Below are positions 1 through 11,099 of a stretch of 64,000 nucleotides of DNA, piece by piece. The translations under genes were made by a program, and so were the position numbers. The notes beneath the pieces were generated by a model, which saw nothing but the letters and a program-made list of their open reading frames with translations, ran no database searches and was not told the DNA's origin. The stretch is from Riptortus pedestris (lineage: Eukaryota; Arthropoda; Insecta; Hemiptera; Alydidae), in contig CM032230.1 of the NCBI GenBank assembly GCA_019009955.1, positions 18,407,501-18,471,500 of the forward strand, given 5' to 3'. The first letter of the stretch is position 1, and each line of letters opens with the position of its first letter.

Positions 1-580
1 TACTAATTGTGTCAAGTAATCTGTTAATGTTAATTATTGTCCTAAATACCCGTACTCTTTAATGCCTGGAATAAATAATTTTAGATGTTGCACTTTCGTA
101 GTCATATACCATTTCTCTTGCCATTTATTAATTGTGTCAGTTAGTAATAGTGTTTTTAAGTGTGATTTCGTTATAGCGTTCTGGAATTGCGGTTTGTTTT
201 GAGGCTGATTTTGATGATTAATCACCGAGATCGTTTGCCAAAATTCCAGAATGCCCATTGATCCAGAAAAATGCATGTGTGCGTTTTGTTTTAGTCTTGT
301 AAGTAACTCTCATTTTTTTCTGTTAAAGGGCCATGAATTGCATAATTTTGAAGTGATTATAAAGAGTTGTCGCTATCAGTGTAAATGTTGGCGTGTGTTG
401 GTGGTTATTTGTTGTCTATATACTGTAAACTATTTAAAATTGCAATTTGTTTTGCTTGATTGTTGGTACAAAGTTAACCATGCCTGTGCTTTTGTATTTC
501 TGTTATTTCATCTCTTTTCAAAAACTACAAAAGCACAACCGACTCGAGGTTCATCCTTACTGCCATGAGTATAAATGCTA
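1..580. other. AT-rich sequence, nothing recognised
   Basis: No gene, RNA or known repeat end could be identified. Short open frames on both strands have no recognisable domain and read as chance. Confidence 0.5.
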
Positions 581-584
581 TTGG

Positions 585-880
585 CTGAAGTCGGACCTGG
601 AATAGTAGGGGTTTAGGCGGGGGGGGGGGGGGTCGAAAATTCAAAATATCTTCATTATTATCACTCGGATCGGAAAATGTTATAGAACCGATCTTATTAA
701 ACTATTGCCGCTCTATAATTGTTGTTCTAAGCGTTTTTTCGGAACTCAAGCATTAAGCAAGTTATTCGTACTTAAGGGAAATCAGCTATTGAGGTCGTAC
801 TCATGACGCGGGTTTTGAAAAATTTCCTCAAATGTCCATAATCGTACCCAGGAGATGACGAAAGTGAGGTCCGTTCAAAA
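585..880 (+). repeat. Family P repeat fragments
   Basis: Two pieces of the window's commonest repeat. The first (about 585-770) contains the 'gaagtcggacctggaatag' segment, a poly-G run and 'atcggaaaatgttatagaac'. The second (about 774-880) is the opposite end, starting 'aagggaaatcagctattgag' and running to 'gaggtccgttcaaaat' before a TA run. The Helitron that follows begins in that TA run. Confidence 0.6.
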
Positions 881-881
881 T

Positions 882-2228
882 TATATATATATATAAAATT
901 GTAACCTCTGTCTGTACATTGATTTTTTTCGCGAAATTTCACGATAACTTTTCGTTTCACATGTCCTAGACACCATAACTGCAATTTGTTTCTTTGGTGT
1001 CTGTTTGTTTGTTTATTTGTTTGTTACCTTTTCACGCATAAACGGCTGAACCGAATTTTATGAAACTTGGTATGTATATTAGTACTAACCCAACTTAGAC
1101 TTTAGGCTATATTAAAATTCTCTGAGATGAACAGGAGTGGGGGTTATAAGGGAGGCCTGAAATTAAAAATAGCGATATTTCGTTTCCTATTGGTTTTTCG
1201 TCAAATATGAACATAACAAAAGTTGTTTATTTTGTTATTTAGAGTAACTTTTGTTATATACACTTTTTTCATATACCGATTTATAAACGAGATATACGCT
1301 AAAACCTACAGCGGAAGTGAACAATTTTATTTGGGACAAAAGACCCAACCGAAATAAATAAAACTCGGTATGTGTATTAGCACTAACGCTTTCATTATAA
1401 CAAGCTACACCAACATTTCTAGGAACGGGCAGGAGTGGGGGTTGTAAGGGAGGCCTGAATTTAAAAATAGCGGTATTTCGATTTCTATTCGTTTTTCGTC
1501 AAATTTGAACATAACAAGAGTTGTTTATTTTGTTATTTAAAGTAACTTTTGTTATATACACTTTTTTCGTATACCAAATTATAAACGAGATATACGCTAA
1601 AACATATAGCGGAAGTGAACAATTTTATTTGGGACAAAAGACCCAACCGAACTAAATAAAACTCGGTATGTGTATTAGTACTAACGCTTTCATTATAACA
1701 AGCTACACCAACATTTCTAGGAACGGGCAGGAGTGTGGGTTGTAAGGGAGGCCTGAATTTAGAAATAGCGGTATTTCTATTTCTATTCGTTTTTCTTCAA
1801 ATTTGAACATAACAAGAGTTGTTCATTTTGTTGTTTAAAGTAACTTTTGTTATATACACTTTTTTCGTATACCAAATTATAAACGAGATATACAGTAAAA
1901 CTAAAGTAATTTGCGTAGAAATATTGATATGCTCAACAATTCTGTCCAATATGAACTACCAGGTACCTCACCGGGAAAAATTAATTCAAATCTATGTTAA
2001 TATTTTGTCCTTAATAGCTGAAATCTATGCATAATGCACAGGAGACGGGAAATATGACAATTTGGAGGACAGTGAAGTCTTACAAAAAAAAAAAACCAAG
2101 GGTATAAACCCTAAACACTGTGACGGTGAAATGTCAAAATATTATGCAAAGTAAAGCCTTGCCAAAAAAAATACCATCACCATTCAGCCTCAAATGAATT
2201 CCCAGGCGAAGCCGGGTATCTGAGCTAG
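882..2228 (+). mobile_element. Non-autonomous Helitron copy 1, right-facing
   Basis: The left part begins in a TA run followed by 'aaaattgtaacctctgtctg', then 'aaacggctgaaccgaatttt', a hallmark of insect Helitron 5' regions. The right end has a short hairpin (CCAGG-CGAAG-CCGGG type) followed by 'tatctgagCTAG' at 2225-2228 and a T, matching the Helitron rule of hairpin plus CTRR inserted before T. The interior holds about three tandem ~300-bp units. No transposase is present, so the copy is non-autonomous. Confidence 0.75.
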
Positions 2229-2239
2229 TATATATATAT

Positions 2240-2301
<62 letters not shown>
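2229..2301. repeat. (TA)n microsatellite at a Helitron head-to-head junction
   Basis: About 70 bp of alternating TA between the 3' ends of two Helitrons in opposite orientation. Confidence 0.9.
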
Positions 2302-2302
<1 letters not shown>

Positions 2303-3586
2303 TAGCTCAGATACCTGGCTTCGCCCGGGAATTGATTTGAGGCTGAATCGTGATGGTATTTTTTTGGCAAGGCTTTACTTTGCACAATATTTTGACCTTT
2401 ACCCGTCCCAGTGTTTAGGATTAATACCCGTTGTTGGCATTTGGTAATAAGAAAATTAATTTTTTATGTAAGTTTTCACTGTCCTACAAATTGTCATATT
2501 TCCCGTCTCCTGTGCATTATGCATAGATTTCAGCTATTAAGGACAAAATATTAAAATAGATTGAATTAATTTTTCTATAATATAATATTTCTACGCAAAT
2601 TACTTTCTCTACACATTGTTCCTGGAGAAATGTATAAAACAAAAGTTAATCTAAATATCAAAGTAAACAACTTTTGTTATGTTTATATTTGCCAAAAAAC
2701 CAATAGAAAACGAAATATCGCTATTTTTAAATTCAGGCCTCCCTTAGAACCCCCACTTCTGCCCGTCCCTAGAAATGTTTGTATAGCTTGTTATATAGAA
2801 GCGTTAGTCCTAATACACATAGCGAGTTTTATTTATTTCGGTTGGGTCTTTTGTCCCAAATAAAATTATTCACTTCCGCTATACGTTTTAGCGTATATCT
2901 CGTTTATAATGCGGTATACGAAAAAAGTGTATATACCAAAAGTTACTCTAAATAACAAAATAAACAACTTTTGTTATGTTCATATTTGCCGAAAATCCAA
3001 TAGGAAACGAAATATCGCTATTTTTAATTTCTGGCTTCCCCTATAACTCCCACTCCTACCAGTCCCTAGAAATGTTGGTATAGCTTATTATAATGAAGGC
3101 GTTAGTGCTAATACACCAACCGAGTTTTATTTAGTTCGGTTTAGTCTTTTGTACCAAATAAAATTGTTCACTTCCGCTATAGGTTTTAGCGTATATCTCG
3201 TTTATAATTCGGTATACAAAAAAAATATATATATATAACAAAAGTTACTCTAAATAACAAAATAAACAACTTTTGTTATGTTTACATTTGACGAAAAACC
3301 AATAGGAAACGAAATATCACTATTTTTAATTTCAGGCCTCCCTTATAACCCCCACTCCTGTTCGTCTCAGAGAATATTAATATAGCCTAAAGTCTAAGTT
3401 GGGTTAGTAGTAATATACATACCGAGCTTCATAAAATTCGGTTCAGCCGTTTATGCGTGAAAAGGTAACAAACAAACAAACATACACGAAGGAAACAAAA
3501 TGCAGATGTGGTACCTATGACATGTGAAACGCCAAATTTCGAGAAAAAATCAATGTACAGACAGAGGTTACAATTTTATATATAGA
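2302..3586 (-). mobile_element. Non-autonomous Helitron copy 2, left-facing
   Basis: An inverted copy of the element at 882-2228. On the minus strand its 3' end is the CTAG at 2302-2305, preceded by the hairpin 'cccgggcgaagccagg'. Its 5' end is TC (GA on the + strand, 3585-3586) followed by 'tatatataaaattgtaacc'. It contains about three ~300-bp internal units. Because both ends are visible, it is the best full-length example of the tandem-unit form. Confidence 0.8.
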
Positions 3587-3840
3587 CTAGCTCAGATACC
3601 CGGCTACGCTCGGGAATTCATTTGAGGCTGAATGTTGGTGGTATATTTTTGGCAAGGCTTTACTTTGCACAATATTTTGACATTTACCCGTCCCAGTGTT
3701 TAGGGTTAACACCCGTCCTTGCTGTGGATTTGTTAATTATAAAATTATTTTTTTATGTAAGACTTCACTGTCCTCCATATTGTCATATTTCCCGTCTCCT
3801 GTGCATTATGCATAGATTTGAATTATTAATGAGAAAATAT

Positions 3841-4555
3841 GGTACTTGTGTATTATATCCACCACATTTTAGTTCCACTAGTTCCACGCTAGAGTGCGCT
3901 ACTGAAGTGTGACGCTAGCTCTCTCAGGCTAATGAGGTTATCTTTTGTCATGGTTGCGTTTCCTGTTGTGTTTCTTAGTCCTTAAAAAATGCCTCTTTGG
4001 GATTTGCTAACGACAGAAGAAGACGCTGATCAATATTTACAGGAGAGGAATATTTTGGCTATCAGAAAAAAGTGTTCTAAATCACATTGTATGAAACTTT
4101 ATAGTGGACAAAAAAGTCTTTTTTTGGAAGTGTAATGTAAGAAAGTGTGGTGAGCAAGTCGGCGTTCGGATTGGCACTTGGTTCGAAGGAAGTGAAATTC
4201 CATTTTGTAATGCATTGAAGTTCATTTACTGCTGATGTGAAGAATTGACATCTGTCAATTTTTCAAAAAACAGCTCAAAATTTCCAATAAGACTGCTATT
4301 AATTGAAACAGTTACATGAGGGAGTTGTGTCTCTTAGATATGAAGAACAGTATTTCCACACATTTCTCGCCTAAATGTGAATAAAATGTTTTATTTTTAA
4401 AAATTGTGTTTTCTTTTATCATTATAATTCCGTAGAAGGTTATAAGGCAAGTATAACCTCCCTTGCGGGCAATGAATCGTACTACTTAAAACAGTACCGC
4501 ACTCTAGCGTGGAACTAGTAGAACTAAAATGTGGTGGATATAATAATCAAGTACC
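3841..4555 (+). mobile_element. Merlin DNA transposon, 715 bp, internally deleted
   Basis: Long terminal inverted repeats of about 58 bp: the left begins GGTACTTG and the right ends CAAGTACC, and both include 'ccaccacattttagttc' and its complement. The element is flanked by a perfect 8-bp target duplication GAAAATAT (3833-3840 and 4556-4563). An 8-9 bp duplication with GG-starting ends is typical of Merlin elements, and the coding remnant inside supports that family. It sits inside a Helitron and is therefore younger than it. Confidence 0.88.
3989..4350 (+). pseudogene. Merlin (ISXO2-like) transposase, N-terminal remnant
   Basis: It starts ATG at 3989 (MPLWDLLTTEEDADQYLQER). It continues through a zinc-ribbon-like stretch (CSKSHCMKLY, then W.CNVRKCGEQ after a frameshift near 4115), then GVRIGTWFEGSEIPF and a FIYC segment. 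This order of Cys pairs, the GTWFEGS box and an aromatic FIY is what I know from the N-terminus of IS1016/ISXO2-type transposases. Stops follow near 4230 and the catalytic DDE part is absent. It is non-functional. Confidence 0.75.
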
Positions 4556-5279
4556 GAAAATATTGACATACATTTGGAATATTTTTTTCATTTGAGGTAC
4601 CTGGTAGTTCATATTGAAAAGAAGTGTTGTGCAAATTTCTCTAAATAACAAAATAAACAGCTTTTGTTATGTGCATATTTGCCGAAACCCCAATAGTAAA
4701 TCACTATTTTTAATTTCAGGCCTCCCTTATAACCCCCACATTTGTCCCTAGAAATAGTATGGCTTATTATAAGGAAGGGGTTTGTGCTAATTCACCTACA
4801 GAGTTTGGTTTAGTTCGGTTGAGTCTTTTGTGCCAAATAAAATTGTGGACTCCCGCTATAGTTTTTAGCGTATAACTCATTTATACTTCCGTATACGGCA
4901 AAAGTGCATATAACAAAAGTTACTCTAAATAACAAAATGAACAACGTTTGTTATGTGCATATTTGCTGAAAAAGCAATAGGAAACGAAATATCGCTATTT
5001 TTAATTTCAGGCCTACTATATAACCCTCACTCCTGCCCATCCCTAGAAGTGTTAGTATGGCTTATTATATTATAAGGAAGGCATTAGTGCTAATTCACAT
5101 ACCGAGTTTGGTTTAGTTCGGTTGGGTCTTTTGTCCCAAATAAAATTGTTCACTTCCGCTATAGGTTTTAGCGTATATCTCATTTATAATTCGGTATATG
5201 AAAAAAGTGTGTATTACAAAAGTTACTCTAACTTACAGAATAAACAACTTTTGTTATAGGCATATTTGCTGAAAAAGCA

Positions 5280-5284
<5 letters not shown>

Positions 5285-5312
<28 letters not shown>
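5285..5312. repeat. (TA)n microsatellite
   Basis: A TA run joining the broken 5' end of the left-facing Helitron to the 5' end of the next right-facing one. Confidence 0.85.
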
Positions 5313-6844
5313 ATTGTAACCTCTGTCTGTACATTGATTTTTTTTTTGCGAAATTTCACGATAACTTTTCGTTTCACATGTCATAGACACCATAACTGCA
5401 TTTTGTTTTTTTCGTGTCAGTTTGTTTGTTTTTTACCTTTTCACGCATAAACGGCTGAACCGAATTTCATGAAACTTGGTATGTATATTACTACTAACCC
5501 AACTTAGACTTTAGGCTATATTAATATCCTCTGAGACGAACAGGAGTGGGGGTTATAAGGGAAGCCTGAAATTAAAAATAGCGATATTTCGTTTCCTATT
5601 GGTTTTTAGGCAATTATGCAATAACAAAAGTTGTTTATTTTGTTATTTAGAGTAACTTTTGTTATATACCGTTTTTTCGTATACCGAATTATAAACGAGA
5701 TATACGCTAAAACCTATAGCGGAAGTGAACAATTTTATTTGGGACAAACGACCCAACCGATTTAAATAAAATTCCGTATGTGAATTAACACTAACTCCTT
5801 CATGATAATAAGCTGTACCATTATTTCTAGAGACGAGCAGGAGTGGGGGTTGTAAGGGAGGCCTGTAATTAAAAATAGCAATATTTCGTTGCCTATGGAA
5901 TTTTAGGCAATTATGCACATAACAAAAGTTGTTTATTTTGTTATTTAGAGTAACTTTTATCATATTCATTTTTGTCGTATACTGAATTATAAACGAGATA
6001 TACGCTAAAACCTATAGCGGAAGTGAACAATTTTATTTAGGACAAAAGACCCAACCGAAATAAATAAAACTCGGTATGTGCATTAGCACTAACGCTTTCA
6101 TTATAATAAGCCATACCAACATTTCTAGCGACGGGCAGGAGGGGAGGGGGTGATATAAGGGAGGCCTGAATTTAACAATAGTGGTATTTCGTTTCCTATT
6201 GTATTTTTAGCAATTATACACATAACATAAGTTGTTTATTTTTTTATTTGTAGTAACTTTTGTTATATACACTTTTGTCGTATACCTTTGTATAAATGAG
6301 TTATACTTTAAAAACTACTGCGGAAGTCAACAATTTTATTTGGCACAAAAAACTCAACCAAACTAAACCAAACTCGGTATGTCAATTAGCACTAACGCCT
6401 TCCTTATAATAAGCCATACTAACATTTCTAGGGACGGGCAGGAGTGGGGGTTATAAGGGAGGCCTGAAATTAATAATAGTGATATTTCGTTTCTTATTGA
6501 GGTTTCGGCAAATATGCACATAAAAAAAGTTGTTTATTTTGTTATTCAGAGAAATTTGCTCAACAATTCTTTTCAATATGAACTATTAGGTATAGCACCT
6601 GGAAAAATTAATTTTAATGTATGTTAATATTTTGTCCTTAATAATTCAAATCTATGCACAATGCACAGGAAACGGGAAATATGGCAATATGGAGGACAGT
6701 GAAGTCTTACATAAAAAATTAATTTTATTATTAATAAATCCACAGAAACGACGGGTACTAACCCGTATAACACTGAGACGGGTAAATGTCAAAATATTGT
6801 GCAAAGTCAAGCCTTGCCAAAAAAATATCATCACCATTCAGCCT

Positions 6845-6847
<3 letters not shown>
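5312..6847 (+). mobile_element. Non-autonomous Helitron copy 4, right-facing, 3' end lost
   Basis: It starts 'attgtaacctctgtctgtac' and carries about four ~300-bp tandem units. Its unique 3' part ('gtcaaaatattgtgcaaagt', then 'ccattcagcctca') runs into a TA array where the hairpin and CTAG end should be. The terminus has been replaced by microsatellite. Confidence 0.72.

Positions 6848-6906
<59 letters not shown>
6848..6906. repeat. (TA)n microsatellite
   Basis: About 58 bp of TA. Short open frames crossing it encode only Ile-Tyr repeats and are not genes. Confidence 0.92.
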
Positions 6907-6909
<3 letters not shown>

Positions 6910-7140
6910 TGAGATTGTTGTAGGGGCGATCAACTGCATGGTTATTACGCCCAGTAAACCCTTTACTCATACTCATGTCATATTAACAATAAAGTGTTAT
7001 ATTATGAAGCACTTTATTTCAAGCCTAAATATCAAAATATAGTTCTCGTTGAACTTTTACATTTTGAGGTAAATGCAAATACGTAGGAAATCTGCTTATT
7101 TAACGCAGCCCCAGCGTGACGGACTTTATTTAATTCTGAC
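6907..7140 (+). repeat. Family P repeat, distal end
   Basis: It contains 'actcatgtcatattaacaat', 'gaacttttacattttgaggt' and the terminal block 'gaaatctgcttatttaacgc' followed by 'agcgtgacggacttt'. Confidence 0.6.
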
Positions 7141-7640
7141 CTTCTGATTAAATTAATGACCAATTACTTCTAATCCAAGAATATGGAACTAAATTAAGAC
7201 AGTCTATAGTTCCCTTAAGTACAACTGAGATTACAAAAATTAGTCCTTGGATAAACTATCACTTAAATTAATTTAATACCCAAAACATTTTAGTCCTTAT
7301 TTCTAGGATCGAGGTCGAATATTTTAGTTCCCTGAGGAACTAATCCTCAACTAAATTAATCGTAGTTACCAATGGTTAGTCCAAACTAATATTTGCCCAA
7401 CACTGAGTAAACCCTACTTCTGATCGCCTGATGTTTACTTTAAGTAACTGAGTCAATAAAAATCTCATTTCCAGAGTACATTTTAATTTCTGTTTGCGTA
7501 GGCTTCCTACTCCGCGGCTAATACACAATAGATGGTGAAATGAGATGACCACTCTGTTATTCCTGCAATTGAGATTGTATTTTCTAAAAGTTTCTTAAAA
7601 TGGCCTTCGATACTACCTAGGAGATGACGAAAATAAGGGA
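7141..7640. other. Unassigned AT-rich sequence
   Basis: No gene. A run of 'aattaa' and 'ttagtcc' words (7140-7370) suggests a decayed repeat. 'cctaggagatgacgaaaata' near 7615 is a family P fragment. Confidence 0.4.
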
Positions 7641-7646
7641 TATTGA

Positions 7647-7672
7647 CAACTATATATATATATATATGTTTC

Positions 7673-7743
<71 letters not shown>
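7647..7743. repeat. (TA)n microsatellites, two runs
   Basis: A short TA run at about 7650-7668 and a longer one at about 7680-7743, split by 'gtttctgtgtgtg'. Confidence 0.9.
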
Positions 7744-7745
<2 letters not shown>

Positions 7746-7759
7746 TAACGTACCCTAGG

Positions 7760-7895
7760 ATATTAAATTTAATAATATTATTTTTAAAACAAAAGCTACT
7801 TTTGATAACACAAAAAACAACTTTTGTTATATGCACGTGTGCCTAAAAACAAATAGACAATGAAATATCTCGAAGTTTTATTCAGGCCTCATTTT
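7760..7895 (-). repeat. Helitron internal-unit fragment
   Basis: It contains 'aacaaaagctacttttgat', 'caacttttgttatatgcacg' and 'aggcctcatttt', the minus-strand form of the ~300-bp Helitron unit, in decayed form. Confidence 0.55.
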
Positions 7896-7909
7896 ATATA
7901 ATTATAGAA

Positions 7910-8569
7910 TCTATATATATATATATAAAATTGTAACCTGTGTCTGTACATTGATTTTTTTTGCGAAATTTCACGATAACTTTTCGTTTCACATGTCACA
8001 GACACCATATCTGCATTTTTTTTCTTTCGTGTATGTTTGTTTGTTTGTTACCTTTTCACGCATAAACGGCTGAACCGAATTTTATGAAACTGGGCATGTA
8101 TATTACTACTAACCCAACTTAGACTTTAGGCTATATTAATATTCTCGGAGACGAACAGGAGTGGGGGTTATAAGGAAAGCCTGAAATTAAAAATAGCGAT
8201 ATTTCGTGATGATTGGAGCAAGTAATTTGCGTAGAAATATTGATATGCTCAACAATTCATTTCTATTTGAACTATCAGGTACCTCAGCTGGAAAAATTAA
8301 TTCAAATCAAACTTAAAATTTTGTCCTTAATAGCTCAAATCTATGCATAATGCACAGGAGACGGAAAATATGACAATTTGGAGGACAGTGAAGACATACA
8401 TAAAAAATTAATTTTATTATTAACAAAAGCCAACAACGGGTATTAACCCTAAACAATGGGACGGGTAAATGTCAAAATATTGTGCAAAGTAAAGCCTTGC
8501 CAAAAAAAATACCATTACCATCATTCAGCCTCAAATCAATTCCCGGGCGAAGCCGGGTATCTGAGCTAG
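7910..8569 (+). mobile_element. Short complete non-autonomous Helitron (660 bp)
   Basis: The 5' end is TC (7910-7911) followed by 'tatatatatatata' and 'aaaattgtaacctgtgtctg'. Then come 'aaacggctgaaccgaatttt' and a single partial internal unit. The 3' end is the hairpin 'cccgggcgaagccggg', 'tatctgag' and CTAG (8566-8569) before T. Both ends follow Helitron rules. With only one partial unit it may be close to the basic form from which the longer copies grew. Confidence 0.8.
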
Positions 8570-8619
8570 TTATACATATATATAAAGATATATCTTTAAT
8601 ATATTATTGATATATCTTT

Positions 8620-9080
8620 AAAATATATTTTGGTCTGTTGCCTCTCTAGCGGTCGCGATTTTTGTCTTACCGTTATCAAACGCGATGTATTAGCGCTTTA
8701 TGTAAAACTAAGGACCAAGTTAATGCATCGGATCTAGAAATTGTGTAGAACCAATATTATTGCAAATTTAACTGTCTATATGTAATGTTATATACCTATT
8801 TTTTCTATAATGCATATGAATCGAGATATTTGCATTTTAAGTTTTCATCCTTTAGTGAACCACCACTCCTACCAAATAGCCAGTAAGCTGTTATGTTACT
8901 AACCACTTTATTTGAAGCTTACGAAATATTTTCATGAACGTTTTCCTGAGTGGGATACATGCAAATAAGTTGTGTGATGAGGTCAATAATATTTTACGTT
9001 CTTATATCGAAAATGTTTATTTGATTTATACCGTACTTTATTGATGACCTACAATTGTTGTTTTAGGTGCTAACTAGTGC
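8620..9080 (+). repeat. Family P repeat, decayed
   Basis: It starts 'ggtctgttgcctctctagcg gtcgc' in the family's middle segment, then 'gtagaaccaatattattgca' and 'gagatatttgcattttaag'. The distal part is heavily diverged. Confidence 0.5.
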
Positions 9081-9087
9081 ATAACTC

Positions 9088-9146
9088 AAATATTAAGGGA
9101 AGTCAGCTGTTCAGGTTGTACTCATGACGCGTTTTTGAAAATGTTG

Positions 9147-9207
<61 letters not shown>

Positions 9208-9770
9208 CTGTTAGCGCTCTAGCGGTCGCAATTTTTGTTTGATCGTTACCAAACTCGGAATTTAATCATTTTATGTAAAAAGGAAGATCAAGTTCGTTAA
9301 TAGCTGAAATCGGACCAGTGGGAGCGGGGGGGGGGGGTTAGAGGGGGGATTTTTGAAAATTCAAAATATCTCCGTTATTATGCGTCGGATCGAAAAATTG
9401 TATTGAATAAATCTTATTTCAAATGAAATTTACTATAAATATTTTTATATACATTTATTCTGTAACTTGAATATTAACCGAGATATTTACATTTGTATTC
9501 TGCTTGTGGTCGCCAGTACGTTATGTTAGGACTTTCCGCCGAGAGCTCTTGCGGCCGTTTCCATAACTATTCGTCCCTCGTGAATAGGTTTAGAGGTTAG
9601 GTTAACTGTTTTTTGGGGCTAGAAACTACTGGGTTATTATGACCTAAATAATGTTTTAGTTTTAGAGGTTCTTACTACTACAGTTGTTATTAGGCAGATT
9701 TCTCTATTGTAAAACTTCACATGGGAAATCTGCTTAGTTTACGCAGCCCCTGCGTGTCGGGCTTTTTCAA
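9088..9770 (+). repeat. Family P repeat, near complete
   Basis: It runs from 'aagggaagtcagctgttcag' through a (TA)n run (9151-9203), 'ctctagcggtcgcaattttt', a poly-G block, 'gagatatttacatttgtatt' and 'gggaaatctgcttagtttac' to 'gcgtgtcgggctttt'. It has no open reading frame of note. Confidence 0.72.
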
Positions 9771-10324
9771 TTTTCAGCCTTCAGCAAACAATACTCTGTT
9801 ATATTATAAACGACATCATTCGAAGTTTAAATACCATCTACGACACACATGCAAATATGTTCTGGTGACCCCCCCCCCCTCGTCTTAAGTCTTTGGACTA
9901 CTAAAATTTGATCAATCCAGATAAACATTATTCTGATTCATTATAAATTACAGTACTAGATATAGTGTATAGTTTTCAATAAAATTAATATGTTATATTC
10001 TGATATAATTCAGTAATCGTTTTTCTTTCTGGTAAGTTTGGCAGACCTATTAGTTTACATTTCAGACCCTTCCCGTCGGGAGGTTTTTTTTATTATCGTT
10101 TGTATTTATTAGCTTAATTTTCACGGTGGTGTTTTGTTACAAGTATGTAGATTTATCTTTTGTTAAACTTCACGAGGGAAATCTGGTTAGTTTACGCAGC
10201 CCCTGCGTGACGGGTTATTTAACGAGGTTTAGAGGGGGGGGGGGTATTTTGAAAATTCTTAATATTTCCGTTACTATACGTCGGATCGAAAAAATGTATA
10301 GGACCAATCTTATTGCAAATTACA
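9771..10324 (+). repeat. Family P fragments in series
   Basis: It contains a poly-C stretch (about 9868), 'attacagtactagatatag', a second distal terminal block at about 10160-10220 ('gcagcccctgcgtgacgggt') and a middle segment with 'gtcggatcgaaaaaatgtat'. The order indicates overlapping or nested copies. Confidence 0.5.
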
Positions 10325-10920
10325 TCTAATGTGATTTCCATGTCACAATGTTAGTTCGCGTACTCCTCCGAAACGGCTTTACCGATTTTTACCAAATTTT
10401 ATATGCGCATTCAGTAGGTCTGAGAATCGGCTACTATCTATTTTTCATACCCCTAATTGATAAGGGTTGTTCACCCTTAACATTTTTTTTTTAATTTTTG
10501 GACGAAATTTTTTGTTTTTATTTTTTTTTATAAAGTGGCATTAAAAATACATACAACCCTAAATTTTTACTTTTTTATCACCAACCCCTATTTTTTTATA
10601 GCCATTTTAGTAATTTAATCATTATCATCCCGCTCGACAACTGATCAATTATAGTGTTTTTAACTGTACTTCGATTAAACTTTCCATTAGCTTATGGCAA
10701 ATAAGAGTAGTGGCTTAGATTTGAGTACACCATATTTTTCACACGGGCAATTGTACGTAGCATGCTCTGGAGTGGGTAAACCATCCAGTTTTTTTGTGCT
10801 CGCTAAAGATGGGCTAACAAAAAATATTGTTCATCCTATAGCATTAAAAGATTGATGTTGTTTGTTAGTGCTACTGTCGTAATTAATATGCGATATGTAA
10901 TTTTAAGAAATAAACTATAA
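10325..10920 (+). mobile_element. Internally deleted Helitron remnant
   Basis: The 5' side has 'ctcctccgaaacggctttac' and 'cgatttttaccaaattttat', the receptor-like 'gaaacggctttaccgat' box common near insect Helitron starts. Further on is the C-terminal end of a Helitron helicase. The replication-initiator part and most of the helicase are gone. End positions are approximate because I could not find an unambiguous CTRR terminus. Confidence 0.6.
10718..10855 (+). pseudogene. C-terminal remnant of a Helitron Pif1-type helicase
   Basis: One open frame ends in TGA at 10853-10855 and reads DLSTPYFSHGQLYVACSGVG followed by KPSSFFVLAKDG and IALKD. The 'HGQLYVA.SRVG' box is the conserved last helicase motif of Pif1-like Helitron proteins; here the Arg of SRVG is Gly. 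Only about 45 residues remain. This is good evidence that autonomous Helitrons once lived in this genome. Confidence 0.8.
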
Positions 10921-11099
10921 TAACATAAAAATAATATTGTTTGGCCTTTGTTATTTTTATATTCCCTTACCGTTCATAGCACTCCATGCCTATTTCACGC
11001 ATATACCACATACTTATTCACTTATAATAAGTAAGTTACTTTTTGTCTACACTAGAATTTATCTAGAAACTAGAAATAATTTATATGGCAAAACAACGT

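Larger units (their letters stand above)
3587..5284 (-). mobile_element. Non-autonomous Helitron copy 3, left-facing, interrupted by a Merlin element
   Basis: The minus-strand 3' end (CTAG at 3587-3590, with a hairpin beyond it) abuts the 5' TC of the previous Helitron without any gap. The body is the same family with ~300-bp internal units. It is interrupted at 3841-4555 by a Merlin transposon. The 5' end is lost in a TA run near 5285. Confidence 0.7.

Noticed and set aside
6617..7042. Open frame of 141 codons containing a long Ile-Tyr run
   Set aside because: It is the translation of a Helitron tail and a (TA)n microsatellite; the same Ile-Tyr run appears at every other TA array and on both strands.
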